DNA of 64,000 bases from Amaranthus tricolor. Taxonomy: Eukaryota; Streptophyta; Magnoliopsida; Caryophyllales; Amaranthaceae. The stretch covers positions 8,195,133 to 8,259,132 of the forward strand of contig NC_080049.1 of the NCBI RefSeq assembly GCF_026212465.1, written 5' to 3'. Positions 45,301 to 56,943 of the stretch are shown here, in pieces. A program made the translations under genes and the position numbers. The notes beneath the pieces are model-generated. The model made no database searches, was not told the origin of the DNA, and saw nothing but the letters and a program-made list of their open reading frames with translations. Each line of letters opens with the position of its first letter. Position 1 is the stretch's first letter.

Positions 45301-46299
45301 ATTAAAGGCTTCCTCCAAAAATAAACGTATGCCACTTAATGCAGCGAGCACATGGTATTCTTTAGTAAAAGGCGAAAGAATAGTTCGGTTTGTGCTCACG
45401 GCGTGGCTGCGTAAGTTAATATGAGATATGTGGAAGTGATTTAAAGGATTTTTCTTTTATTAGTATCTTTCATAGCCGATGTAAGTTTAATATTGTATAT
45501 TGTAAGTTTAATCAAGTTGAGTGAATGAAACTTATCAAAACAATCGATTAGATTATTATAGACTTACAGTCTTACATAGTTTTGAAGTTTTTTAAGTATA
45601 ATGAAACCTAAAATTAACTAAATAAACTATTAGAAATATAGTATTAGTCTATATATTAATTAATATTAATCAATTAGATACTTAATCGATCGTTTAATAA
45701 AGATTTAATTGGAACTTGTCTAATATAGACTTGAAGCTATGTCGTTAAATTGTAAGTGAGATTGAATATTGTAAGTTTGATCAAGTTGAATGAACAAAAC
45801 TAATCAAAACAATCTATTAAACTATCATAGACTTATTGTCTTACATAGATACTTAATCGATAGTATATTAAAGTATATTAAAGATTTAATTGTAACTTGC
45901 AAGTTGTCAATTATTATGAATTCAACGAAATTAAACCACTAATAACGAATTAAAATTTTATTTAATTATGTTTACATAATATATAAGTTATTTAATAACC
46001 TCATAATTATAAATAATTCTTATTCAATTTTATTGCTAATTAGCTTTTTTAAGAAAATATTCATTAAAATAGTATTTACCATTAATTAAATTTAAGCCAT
46101 TGATAATGTGTAATGTGGATGAATGAATGGTTTTGATAATGTCCACCTCTTCTATCTTTAAAAACTTTCAATAACCAATTACATACAACTATAAATGTCA
46201 CATGGATTTTGGATTTTAACCATTGATTTCAAAATGGTTTCAATCTTAGCCCTTCATTAATATTGACATAAGAGTAAAAAAAATAAAGAAAAAGAAAAA

Positions 46300-47040
46300 A
46301 AAAAGAAAAAAACTAAGCCTAACAATACTTCACATTTCTAATTCTGCTTTCTAACTTCTAAGCTAATCTAAATCTTCCTTCCCGCAAGTTTCCTGCTTTC
46401 CCAAAAAAAAGACTGCTGCCTGCCGCAAGCTAATCTAATTCTGCTTTCCTCACCGTCACTGCCTGCCGCCGGTGGCTCTGACACTACAGTCTGGCGCTGC
46501 TCCTGCTTGCTGCTGCTCACGCCTCACTTGGTCGAAAGTCGAGGGTCGACTGTACTGTATTCCTCTTCTACTCTTTACAAAAACCGTAAAAATCAAATTT
46601 TTGATTTTTTTAGGTATTTTCACTCTTAATTGTAATCTTAATCTTAATCTTAAATTCTTAATCTTGTTGTTCTAATCTTTATTGTTAATTTTGATTCTTG
46701 AATTTTTAATAGAATATTGTTTCTTGATTTTTTTTTGTTTATGTTTTTTGAGTGATTGAATCTTTGTTATTGTTAATGTGTTTGTTAATGTATTTGTTTA
46801 TCTTGAATACTTGAATTATTGAATATTTCTTGATTTTAGATATATGTGCTTCGAGCCCCGCTACACCCGCCTACAAAACAGCAGCAGCTGCTGCCTTTTC
46901 GTTCACCACCACCAGCAGCTACGGCTGTCTGCACTACCACCAAGGCCCACCGTGGTGTCTTGACCCTCCTGTGAACGTTTTGTTCATAGCTTTGAAAGTT
47001 TTGTCCTTCTTAGCTTTAGTTTTTTAATATTTAGCTTTGA
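46300..47040 (+). other. Gene-like GC-rich segment of unknown origin
   Basis: Against the AT-rich surround, 46380-46560 and 46845-46980 are GC-richer and pyrimidine-led, like a 5' UTR and exons (CTGCTGCCTGCCGCAAGC; CGGTGGCTCTGACACTAC). Frames at 46472 (MALTLQSGAAPACCCSRLTW) and 46830 (MILDICASSPATPAYKTAAA) are short, and I recognise no domain. It may be captured host sequence or a leader with introns. Confidence 0.35.
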
Positions 47041-47134
47041 AAGTGTGTACATATATAGAATACATTCAAGATTGAATTAGTATATAATTATTTTTTATTG
47101 CTTTAGCCATGAATTCAATTACTCCAATAACTGT

Positions 47135-47137
<3 letters not shown>

Positions 47138-47186
<49 letters not shown>

Positions 47187-47209
47187 GTATGTATATATAT
47201 ATATATATG

Positions 47210-47295
<86 letters not shown>

Positions 47296-47296
47296 G
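47138..47296. repeat. (AT)n microsatellite with GT interruptions
   Basis: About 160 bases of AT units with periodic ATGTATGT breaks. Open frames here are artefacts. Confidence 0.95.
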
Positions 47297-47819
47297 AACT
47301 TGTGTTCTTCCTTTTTCCGTATTATTAGAAAACTGAAATTGGACTTAATTTGCTAAATTTAGGTGAAAATTTGATTAGGATTTATAACAGTTCGATTTAC
47401 AATCGGTTCGGGTTTGTATCAGTTCGGGTTAAAAACAGTTCGATTAATAATCGATTCGGGTTTGTATCAGTTGGTTTAAAAACTGATCGATTTTAATCGG
47501 TTTTAGTCATGTTACATTCGGTTACGTGCATAATTCGGGTCGGATTTGATTCGGATCGATCACTGTTCAGTTCGGGTAACATCGGTTAAGGTTTATATGT
47601 CGGTTATAAAATTCGGTTGCAGTTTGAGTTCGATTTTGCCCTTTTCGGTTATCAAACGGTTCGAGTGAAGTATCGGTTCGTGTAATTGCGGTTCGGAAAA
47701 CCTTAAAAACTTACATTTTTTCGGGTCAGATAATTTTCGATTCCGGGTCGGATTTTCGGGTCGGGTTTGTTTTGAACAGCTCTAGTCCTCGTGATGATTT
47801 CAACAAATATGAGGGTTAC

Positions 47820-48296
47820 GAAACTTGGCACACAACACTATTTAGTATATATTATTGTGTTGAAGTGGTTAGATTTGAAAATAATAGTCATATGCTAGAA
47901 ATTACGTGCAAAGTTGCGATACTATGGGTTTTATAGGTTTTTAAGCTTTTCTGGCACTTTCGCGCATAAAGTAGCTCAAACTTGGTTTGTTTTGCAAGAG
48001 ACTTGGCACACAACACTATTTGGTATATATTATTGCGTTGAAGTTTTAGAATTGAAAATAATAGTCATATGCTAGAAATTACGTGCTAAGTTGCGATTTT
48101 ATGGGTTTTTAAGCTTTTTTTGGACTTTCGCGCATAAAGTAGCTCAAACTTGGTTTGTTTTGCACGAAACTTGGCACACCACACTATTTGGTATATGTTA
48201 TTGCGTTGAAGTGTTTAGAATTAAAAATAATAGTCATATGCTAGAAATTACGTGCTAAGTTGCGATTTTATGGGTTTTTAAGCTTTTTTGGCACTA
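47820..48296 (+). repeat. Minisatellite, about 170-178 bp x 3
   Basis: ACTTGGCACAC(A/C)ACACTATTT starts at 47823, 48001 and 48169, so periods are 178 and 168. Each unit includes ATAATAGTCATATGCTAGAA and CGCGCATAAAGTAGCTC. It directly follows the last recognised residues of the CACTA transposase. Confidence 0.9.
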
Positions 48297-48318
48297 ACAT
48301 CTATTTTTCTCTTAGTGC

Positions 48319-48513
48319 TTTCGACAAGCTAATAATACCGTTGATTGCGGCTACTATACATTCAAATGCATGGACGATATCTTACAATCTGTGAAGATGA
48401 GGCAGGACATATAGGATCAATTGAGTTTAATTTTTGAATGATTGGGACAAAGAAAAGGGAATCCAAGAATTAATATCAAATGGTACACAAGGAATTGTTG
48501 AATTGTTTGTGAG
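48319..48513 (-). other. Probable copia-B linker fragment
   Basis: The minus strand next to the hAT element reads PYTSLTN and on into NSTIPCVPFDINSWIPFSLS, like the variable linker after copia integrase. The remainder toward 48319 may be CACTA end. Boundaries are unclear. Confidence 0.35.
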
Positions 48514-49321
48514 CAGGGATGGCAATGGGTCTATCTAGATCGGGTGTAGGCTGACCTGGATTCAGATTCGTTTTCATGTTCAAGATCCAGATTCGGACTT
48601 GGATCCGCAGGTCTAGATTTTCAGATCCATATCCGAATCTGTGGATATTGCGGATCCAAAATCGGATGCGGGTCCAAAATGGGTCTGGCTTATTTTTTGC
48701 ATTTAGAGTAATTTTGGATCGTATTGAGATTGCGATATTCATAGATTAATGATAATAATACATATATAAGTTTACATAATTTATTTTATAACTACTTCAC
48801 CAATTGCAATTTAAAAAGTATGTAGTACTTGGCAAAAAATCCTTAAACATGCAACATTGTTTTGGAGGACTAAAATAAACTTGCAAAAAGGCTATCTGTA
48901 AAAGATGCTCAAGAAAAAAAATAGTATCCACATAAAGGACATACCAAAACATCGTCATTCCAGTGCTTTATATAAGGTATCATCAGTTATGTACGAGCTG
49001 AGCGGCTTACGATGCCATTAGGGGATATTGGGGAATTTGGGAAGGGAATTAGTATTAGGGAAGGGTTTTAAGTGGGACAGCAACTGGGCTTTGGGTATAT
49101 AGCCAAGTAATATTTAGGGTTTATAAAAAGAAAACGGATCCTCCGAATTCACGGGTCCGGATCTGGACATTTTTTTTGAGATCCGGACCAAGACCCGTGA
49201 AATACAAATGAATACAGATCCGACCCGGATCCGTCAGGCCTAATATTTTAGGACCCAAACCCGCAAAAACGATTATGGATCTACGGATTCGGGCCAAGTT
49301 CAATACTCAATGCCATCCCTA
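48514..49321. mobile_element. hAT-type non-autonomous element, 808 bp
   Basis: Flanked by perfect 8-bp TTTGTGAG (48506-48513 and 49322-49329). Ends CAGGGATGGCAATGGGTC and CTCAATGCCATCCCTA are inverted. Arms are rich in GGATC/GATCCG motifs in opposite orientations. No transposase. Confidence 0.9.
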
Positions 49322-49991
49322 TTTGTGAGTGAAGTATAGGGATATTCATGTTCAAAAAATTTAACATGACAAAAGGTATGTGTTTTTTCAGTAAGAGGAT
49401 CGAGACAATTATAAGCACTTTGAGTTTAGGAATAACCAACAAAAATACAAGCAAGAGATTTGGGTTGTAAATTATGATTATTATAAGGACGGAGCCATAG
49501 ATCAACCTAATAATTTGGTTGAATTTGAAAAAGTTAATAAAAGGGAGATTTATTTTGAAGAGTAGGAGTTGATAATCGATTAATGAGATATGTAACAGTA
49601 ATGAAAGCTAAAGGCCAAAACTTAAGTGGTAATTTTGAATAAGAGAGTAGAGTTAGACTAGTTTCAATAATATATATGATGATGTCTACGTTCAGCATAC
49701 CCGTTATGCTTCGGTGTATGAAGAGGAGAGGTTAAATGAGTAATGCCACATGATGAAAAATGAGGTTGTAACTTAACATATTCACCACCATTATCACTAA
49801 AAATTGTTTAATTGGTAAATTACTAGGAGAAAGATCAAGAAAATTAGAAAAATTAAGCAATTTTGTAGATGGATGACCAAGACGATGGTGCCAAGTAGAG
49901 GAGGTACATTTGGAAGGGATGGCCGAATAGACAACAAATGAGAACAAGGAGCAATTATGAACTCCTTGAGTAGTGTTGCCACTTATTATAG
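49322..49991 (-). pseudogene. copia-B integrase fragment with internal deletion
   Basis: Minus-strand motifs: pre-integrase segment CTSSTWHHRLGHPSTKLLNF (49910-49850), then directly DNGGEYV and HTPKHNGYAERRHH (49790-49690), so the first part of the catalytic core is missing. Further on, GYSKLKVLIIVSI and HVKFFEHEYPY (49430-49330) match the C-terminal copia integrase region. Stops and frameshifts throughout. Confidence 0.7.
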
Positions 49992-51394
49992 TGTAACGGC
50001 CCGGTTTAAGTGACCCGAAAATCCATATGAAAATACAGATTCCGGTTCACTCTTTGGACTCTAGAGAAAAGTCTTCTCTAGGATCGTCAACGTTCCGTCG
50101 ATAAAGAAATATAACTAAAACAGAAAACAGTACCAGCGTGAAAGAAAATAAGTCAGCGGAAGCTCTTACGTACAACTCGAGAGCCCAAAGGCCTCTAGAC
50201 AAACTAATTGAAATAAGCGAAAGCGAAAAGAAAACAACACTATCTCTTGTTACATAAGTTCGGAGTTTCTTTCTACTCATAATCCAATACAAAAAGGTAA
50301 AAACATAGTCTTGATGATTACAGGTTCAAAGTCGAGACCTCACTCCAGTCCCCACCTGCAATCAACCTACTAGTCGTCGTATGACAACACGTAGTAGGTT
50401 CCAAAGAAACAATCCAATACACATCAGAGACTTCATACAAATATTAACCAGGTTGAAAACAAGCAATGTGTTTATCCTAGCATGCATAGGCTCTAATACA
50501 TTCATTATTGGTTAATCCCAACTTGTAACGTTGCCCGTCCTGTTCGGGTCGTTCAAGTATAAATTCAAATCTTTTGGAGGAATACACTTGGGAGAGCTAA
50601 TCCTAAGGCAACCACCGACCTAAGACATTGCCCGTCCTGTTCGGGTCGTCAAAGGCTAAAGTATGCATACCCCCATGGTGATCGTAATGATCCAAAACTG
50701 CCATGGGAACAATAATTGTAATAATCCAAACCAATACGTTAACCCCTTTGGGTAACATAATCCAACCAAACGTCAACCCCTTTGAGTGACAACACATAAA
50801 TTCTCAATTTCCAATTAATTTCTTTCAAATTATTTGAAGTGTCTAATCCTTATGTGATTTACAATGTCTCGATTAGGAATGAAACAACACTACTTGCACA
50901 ACCACATAAACAGTATGGTCTAAGCGCGTACCTTTAAGCGCTGCAACCAAACGATGTTTAATCACGATAGAAATTTCACCCTCTTATGAATCGAGGTCCT
51001 AAATAACACACACACACACAAAACGATCACGTATTAGAATGTGTTTACACCTTTAATCCACTCCATACTACTAAAATATTACTAGGACTTGATAATTTTA
51101 AATGTTTTCATCAAATTCCCAATAGTTCCAAACTTTAAATTGTAACCAGAAACTTAAATGGTCGATTCGGACAGTTTAGAAAATTCAAATGGAAAATCCG
51201 ACTCGTCCTTGCGTTCGGAACGCGTCAATTACCTTGGGTACCAAATTTCATAATTTCTAACATACAATTACTATTTTTTAATTATTTTAAGCGTTTAACG
51301 AGTTTTTAACGCATCGGTACAATAAACAACAACGGAACACGACTAGCATTTCCGGGTCGGCACCATCACCGAGGCAGAAACTGCTGCTGCCCGG

Positions 51395-51417
51395 AATATA
51401 TATATATATATATATTC

Positions 51418-51467
<50 letters not shown>
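51395..51467. repeat. (AT)n then (TTA)n microsatellite
   Basis: An ATATAT run at about 51398-51414 followed by about 15 TTA/ATT units at 51419-51467. Confidence 0.9.
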
Positions 51468-51795
51468 TTATATATACATTATTCAAATTATTAACCCTTT
51501 AAATCTCATGACCAACATAAATCTAACAAGACAACATTCTCGACTACTAAGATAAAACAACAAGACCAATCTTTCTATCACACAACCACTTGACATTTCC
51601 ACACATATATTAATACACAAAACCACATCATCAAAGCATATAAGTCATCAAATAAAAAGAAACATGTCCATCCACAAAAATCCTTCAAGAAACTTAAAAT
51701 TTCATAAATTATAATGATTGAATTAAATACTTAATTCTCTTAACAAATTAAAATTTTGTAGAGAATCATAAAACCAATTCACCTTTTTAAATCAA

Positions 51796-51935
<140 letters not shown>

Positions 51936-52829
51936 CACAATCCTTCAAACAAATCAAATTTTGCTAAAGGATTTATAAACTCTTGGATAACTACATTACT
52001 TGATCTATAACATTTAAATTTCATCTAACAAATTGAAACTTTGTTAGAGAAATATAGACCATAAAAGAAATTTATTTAAATCTCAATATAAACTTAAATT
52101 CTTAATTCTTACAATAAATTTAAATTTTGTTAAAGAATATTGATTTAAGGAGTTCTTTTCTTAATCCTTTTAACAAATTAAAGTTTATTAAAGGATTATT
52201 AGAGAAAATTTTCATATATAAAAGAAAAAAATACTTAATCCTCCTATAAGTCATAGGATATCATCATACATAAAATATAATTCATTTTAGAAATCTTGTA
52301 TATAAAATCTATAATTAACAATTCAATTAAACTTACCCTTTGATCAAAATATTGGATGAAACAACAAGAAAAAAAAAATTTCTTTTGAGCGTGCCGAAAC
52401 CAAGAGCAAAAAGGGAGAAAAAATTTCTGAATTTTTTTTTGTGTTTACTTGAAGTTTAAAATGGTGATGAAATCAAAGGGGCTTAAGGATTAATAGGCAC
52501 TTAAGGCAATGATCATAATTGTGCCATAATACACAATTATGAGAGGAGTTACAAGACTCCTCCCATGCTCCACAACCGGCCACCCCCTCATATCCCCTAA
52601 TTTTTTTTTTCAATTAATTGATTAATTAATCATGATATTGCATGATATTGTTAAAACCGAAAAGAAACACCATGCGATAACATTGTACGTGATAAAACTC
52701 GTTACCGTTAAAATTTAACTTACTTTATTTCTTATAATTATCTATGTAAAATAATATAATTTAATAATATATATTTATTTTATTTTATTATATTATCTTT
52801 TTATACCCGATAAATTACAGGGTTTTACA

Positions 52830-52905
52830 TATTGTTTGATTGGTGGAGATATCCTTGATGATAAAAAAAGTAGAATAGAATGAGATTTGGACAATATTAT
52901 CTAGA
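52830..52905 (-). pseudogene. copia-B fragment before pre-integrase
   Basis: Minus-strand STFFIIKDISTNQT precedes the solo LTR and joins ISGNTTQGVHNCSLFSF on the other side, as in the copia region before the zinc-binding segment. Beyond about 52905 the similarity stops. Confidence 0.5.
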
Positions 52906-53044
52906 CATAAAACAAGTGAGCGTTATCTCCTCACATAAAACCCATTATATTCTCACATAATAACCCATGAGATATAGTTTGTTATTTTCCTTGTCCCTCT
53001 TATTTATCTCATTGATATTGCATCATTTTCTTTTCAGGCGCTTT

Positions 53045-53919
53045 CTTAAGAGGCTGTCTTTTGTAAAGACGACTCTCAAAAATCCAGTGCAAATCTAATT
53101 TATGTTAATTTTTAATAAAACTGTTGCTAAAATCAAAAAACAAACGCGAGCGTGTTAAGTGAAATGTGAAAAATCACATAATATATTTAGGGTAATAACA
53201 ACATTTATTTGGGGTTATAACATAATATATTTCTTGTTATTCCAACATATATTTGAGGGTTATAACATAATTTATTTGGGGTTATAACATAATATATTTT
53301 TTACTATAACAATATATATATTTGAGGTTATAACATAATATATATGGGTTTATAACATCATGTATTTGTGATTATAACATAATATATTTGGGGTTATAAC
53401 ATAATCTATTTAGAGTTGTAATAATATATATTTGAGGTTATAATATAATATATATGGGGTTATAACAACATATATTTGGGGTTATAACAAAATATATTTG
53501 GTGTTATAAAAATATTATACCTAAAATATAGATCATTATATAGCTAACTACATAATTTTGAAAATCCCCAAATACATAATACAATAACCCCAAATACAGA
53601 CCATATATACCCAAATATATACTATTATAATTCTAAACACAAATCATTATCTACCCAATTATATAATGTTATAACTCTAAACACAGATTATTATATACCA
53701 AAATATATAATACAATAACCCCAAACACATAATATTATAACCCCATAAACAAAACCATTATATACCCAACTATGTAATATTATAACCCCAAACACAGATA
53801 ATTATATACCCAACTATATGCGCGTGTTTAGAAAGTTTAATTAATTTTTCTTTTTTTAAAATTCAAAATTGGGTCAGCCCAAACTTAAGACGTCTTTGCA
53901 AAAGACGGTCTCAAGTAAG
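53045..53919. mobile_element. Fold-back element with inverted internal minisatellites
   Basis: Left end CTTAAGAGGCTGTCTTTTGT, right end (inverted) with GCAAAAGACGGTCTCAAG. Inside, 53170-53520 has about ten units of the form 'GGGGTTATAACATAATATATTT', and 53560-53820 has the inverse 'ATAACCCCAAACACATAATA' units. The whole can fold on itself. No coding content; no clear target duplication. Confidence 0.75.
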
Positions 53920-54490
53920 AATTTGTGTTTTCTTTTTGGGCAATAGTAACAGTTTTATTTTTTAATTCTCATCCTTAAATTTCTACATGCTATTACTCTA
54001 TTTTAACTTCTTATTTATATTGCCCACTTATTTGTTGTATTATTTTGTAAAACTCATTATAGCCTCCATGACATTCATATAGTCCTCAAAAGGTGTTATA
54101 TTTGTTAAAATTTTTCATTGAAATTTTTTTGAGCGTAGCCATCATTAGAGATGAGAATGACGTTAATTGATCACTTTAATATTATTTTGACTTTAACTTG
54201 AGATTATGGTGCTTTTATATGTCATTTTACTAAAATAAAAAGAATTTAGTTCTTCATTTTACAAACAAAAAACTGTCGACATTGCCGCAAAATTCTCTTA
54301 AACTTTTGTCCATTTATTGGTATCTATTGGTATCCCTTGAGACTCTAAAACCTAAATTCGCCCTTGATTGCTCCCCTTGAATAAGTATACGATACACTTA
54401 TACTACTAGAGTTCTCTAATTCCACTACAAAACTAGCCACAATCATGTTTCAAAGTGCTGATGGCAGGTTCATATTTCAGAATTGCATTG
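53920..54490. other. Intergenic, no gene found
   Basis: AT-rich. A CCACTACAAAACTAG at 54421-54435 looks CACTA-like but lacks the subterminal pattern directly after it. Confidence 0.4.
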
Positions 54491-56943
54491 CACAACAAAA
54501 AAATAAGGAGTTTTTAGAAGCAACTATCTAAAAAAAACACGAAGTTTTTTGACATTTTATTTTTAACGCTTGGAAGTGTCGAAAATAAAGCTAAAAAAGC
54601 GTCTAAAATGCCCACCCTAATTCAATCAAAAGGAAAATAAAAATTTAAAAAAAAAAAAGGAATTCTAGGTAGAATGAAACACACGTTTTTTCTCCTTTAG
54701 AACATTAGAATTCTCTTCGTACTATTATGTACTCTCTCTCTAAGATAAAACCCTAAAACTACCGCCTCCACAATCCTGTCTTCGTCTGCCACTGCCGTCT
54801 GCCGCCACTTCCGCCTGCCCAATCCCTTGCCCTCGGTAGTGAGCCGCCTTTCCGGCTGCCGGCTGTTTGGTTGCTGTTTGTCTCAGAAAACAAAAACCTT
54901 AAAATATTTGTATTGAATTTGAAATTTGAGGTTTTCTACAATTGATGTTCTCCATTCTCACTTATCAGCCATTTTCTTTGACATAATGTGAGGAAAATTT
55001 TTTATTGAATTTGAGATTTAACTTGTGATTTTGTTGCCATTCGTGTGATGTTCTTCACCTTCTTTGCTATTTCTTTTTTTTTTTTTTGTTATTTTATTTT
55101 TGGTTTTTTTATTATTCGTAATTTGGGTTGAATTAAGGCTTTTATTATCCGTTGATAAGGTTCAATTTGGCTATAATGTTGTTGTACTTTATTATCGCTT
55201 TCTATTTCCCACTTATGTGTTGTATTTAATTCAATCAGTGTTGGTGACATGCAGAGACGCCACTTCTATTTGCCTTCTTCATCTGGTAAATTTTTCTGAT
55301 TCAATTCTACATCTTTTTGCACAGAGAATGGTTTTCTATCCATCTTTTTTTTTTTTTTCTCTTTCCACTTTAGGAATTCCCGTTTTTAACTCGCCTTTAT
55401 TAAGCTTTCGAGTTGTGCAATTGGGGGATGCTTTGGGTAAATGAGTAAGAGTCAATTGTGGATGTAAAGCACTGCAGCATCTTTAGGACTGTGCCTCAAG
55501 TTCTATTTGAACATTAACTGCACATTACCTATATAAGTTCTAGTTGAACATTTTCTAGTGGGAAAATTCATATAAGGCTAATTTTTTAGTTTTTCAAATG
55601 GATCTTTAATGATGGGAATATGCTAGCAGGTGAGCAATGACTAAGTTGCCGTGTTTCTCACCTCGTCGTGAAGTAGTAGGCAATTTTTTGTTGGTGAAGT
55701 TGAAACTATTTCTTTTGTTTCGCAGCCTATACTCGAAGTTAAAGCAACTATTATCTCTCTTGGCAAAAATTACCGCCTTGTTCGTATAGCTTCTGAAGTG
55801 AAAGCAAAGTCTCAGTTCATGAGGCATGAGAACTTAATGTGATTGAACAAAATCCCCTGTTTTCATTGAATGAAAGGCTGGGAACTAAACGACTACCGGC
55901 AAGAATTTGTATTATTGATGGCTACCTACAAAAAGTTGAACTTATATAAAGTCAATTTTATTTTTGTGTAATTTTTTTTATTAAGAGGTGTATATAGAAG
56001 TAGGAAGTATGTACAAGTTTAGAAGTTGAGACTTGGCTTATTTCGTATTAGAAGTAGAAATGATTTAAATTTGTTGTAATATTTTTGTATGGAGTACTCA
56101 GGTACTCTTCTGAGCATTAAAGGGAGGAATCAAACAAACTTTATTAATTACATGGGAAATTTTAAGGTGAGCAGAAGTTATGAAGAGAACTTGCTATATT
56201 TGTGGTATAAAGTAGCATTAAGAATTGATAAGCCATAGTCAGCACTAAGTTTTGTATATATTCTTCATGTGCCTGTGAAAAAATGAGAATTAAGTTTGGA
56301 TTTTGTTATTGATCTTGTGATGTTTTGATAGTGATTAATATATTTCTTTAAATTGTTTATTTATTTGCTGATTTTAAAGTGATTTACTTATGCAAATGAA
56401 AGATAAATGGGAAAGACATTGCCTTTGGTGGTTGAAACTTGGCAACTACAACGCAAACTTGTGAATTTTAGCTAATTTTTAGTTTTTGTATTCTCTTTCT
56501 TTACCATGTAATTTTTGGATATCGAATATCATGGAATGATTTTGAGCATATATAATTACTTTTACAAGATATATTAAAGAAATATATAGAAGTGCAAGTT
56601 TTTAATTTGGCTAGTTCTTGATTACATTAAAACTATTTAATTAATTTTAACTTTTGATTAGTTCATTAGTCTTTTATAATGGGGTATAGCATGTATCAAG
56701 ATTTTAGACGCTTTTTTCCGTCGCAAAACTTTAAACGCATAAAAGCGTCGAAAATTTTTAAACGCATTAAAACGTCTAAAAGTGAGCACGTAAATTGTGT
56801 TTATAAGGTGTGTAAATATATTTTAGACAATCTTAAGCGTCGGAAAAAAAATCTCTTTTAGACTAAGAAAACCATCTAAAATCAAGCGTCGAAGATTTGT
56901 GACGTTAAGTTTTTAGATGCTTTCTGAAGCGTCGAAAATATAA
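54491..56943. mobile_element. CACTA-family derivative with gene-like cargo
   Basis: Starts CACAACAAAAAAATAAGG, the same variant end as the 17854 CACTA. Motifs GCGTCTAAAA and AAGCGTCGAAAA cluster at 54540-54620 and at 56695-56945, in the two end regions. No transposase. The right terminus was not found and may have been cut by the adjoining TRIM remnant. The interior (54690-55850) looks like a captured gene. Confidence 0.6.
54690..55850 (+). pseudogene. Possible captured host gene fragment in CACTA derivative
   Basis: Opens with leader-like sequence (AGATAAAACCCTAAAACTAC; CCTCCACAATCCTGTCTTC) and a GC-rich part to 54880, then T-rich intron-like DNA. After an acceptor (TTTCGCAG/CCTATAC) at about 55726 a short frame reads ILEVKATIISLGKNYRLVRI and ends at about 55840. 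I do not recognise the protein. The open frame at 55064-55444 is T-rich and more likely intron than coding. Confidence 0.35.

Larger units (their letters stand above)
44658..47784. mobile_element. hAT-type non-autonomous element, 3.1 kb
   Basis: Flanked by perfect 8-bp GTCCTCGT (44650-44657 and 47785-47792). Ends TAGAGGTGTTC and GAACAGCTCTA are inverted. Arms of about 300 bases are dense in CGGTT/TCGGG motifs. The centre has a nested GGGTCA-rich repeat (from 45069), AT-rich sequence, a gene-like GC-rich part (46380-46990) and a long AT run. No transposase. It disrupts the CACTA transposase frame. Confidence 0.85.
39331..48318 (+). mobile_element. CACTA (En/Spm) transposon, plus strand, nested
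   Basis: Begins CACTAGTGGAAAAAAACG at 39331, the usual CACTA end, with subterminal GCTGCGGTTT and GCCCGCAGCA motifs to 39510. It carries a TNPD-like gene (41909-44657). The right end is uncertain: CTCTTAGTG at 48310-48318 contains TAGTG, but its inner bases match poorly and no 3-bp duplication is clear. It holds a solo LTR (40115-41576) and a hAT-type element (44658-47784), and itself sits in the copia-B linker. Confidence 0.7.

Noticed and set aside
54424..54434. CACTACAAAA as the left end of the 54-kb CACTA derivative
   Set aside because: No subterminal motifs follow it directly, whereas CACAACAAAAAAA at 54491 leads straight into them and matches the 17854 element.
55064..55444. 126-codon hydrophobic frame
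   Set aside because: T-rich DNA gives Phe/Leu/Val-rich translation that mimics membrane helices; it lies in intron-like sequence.
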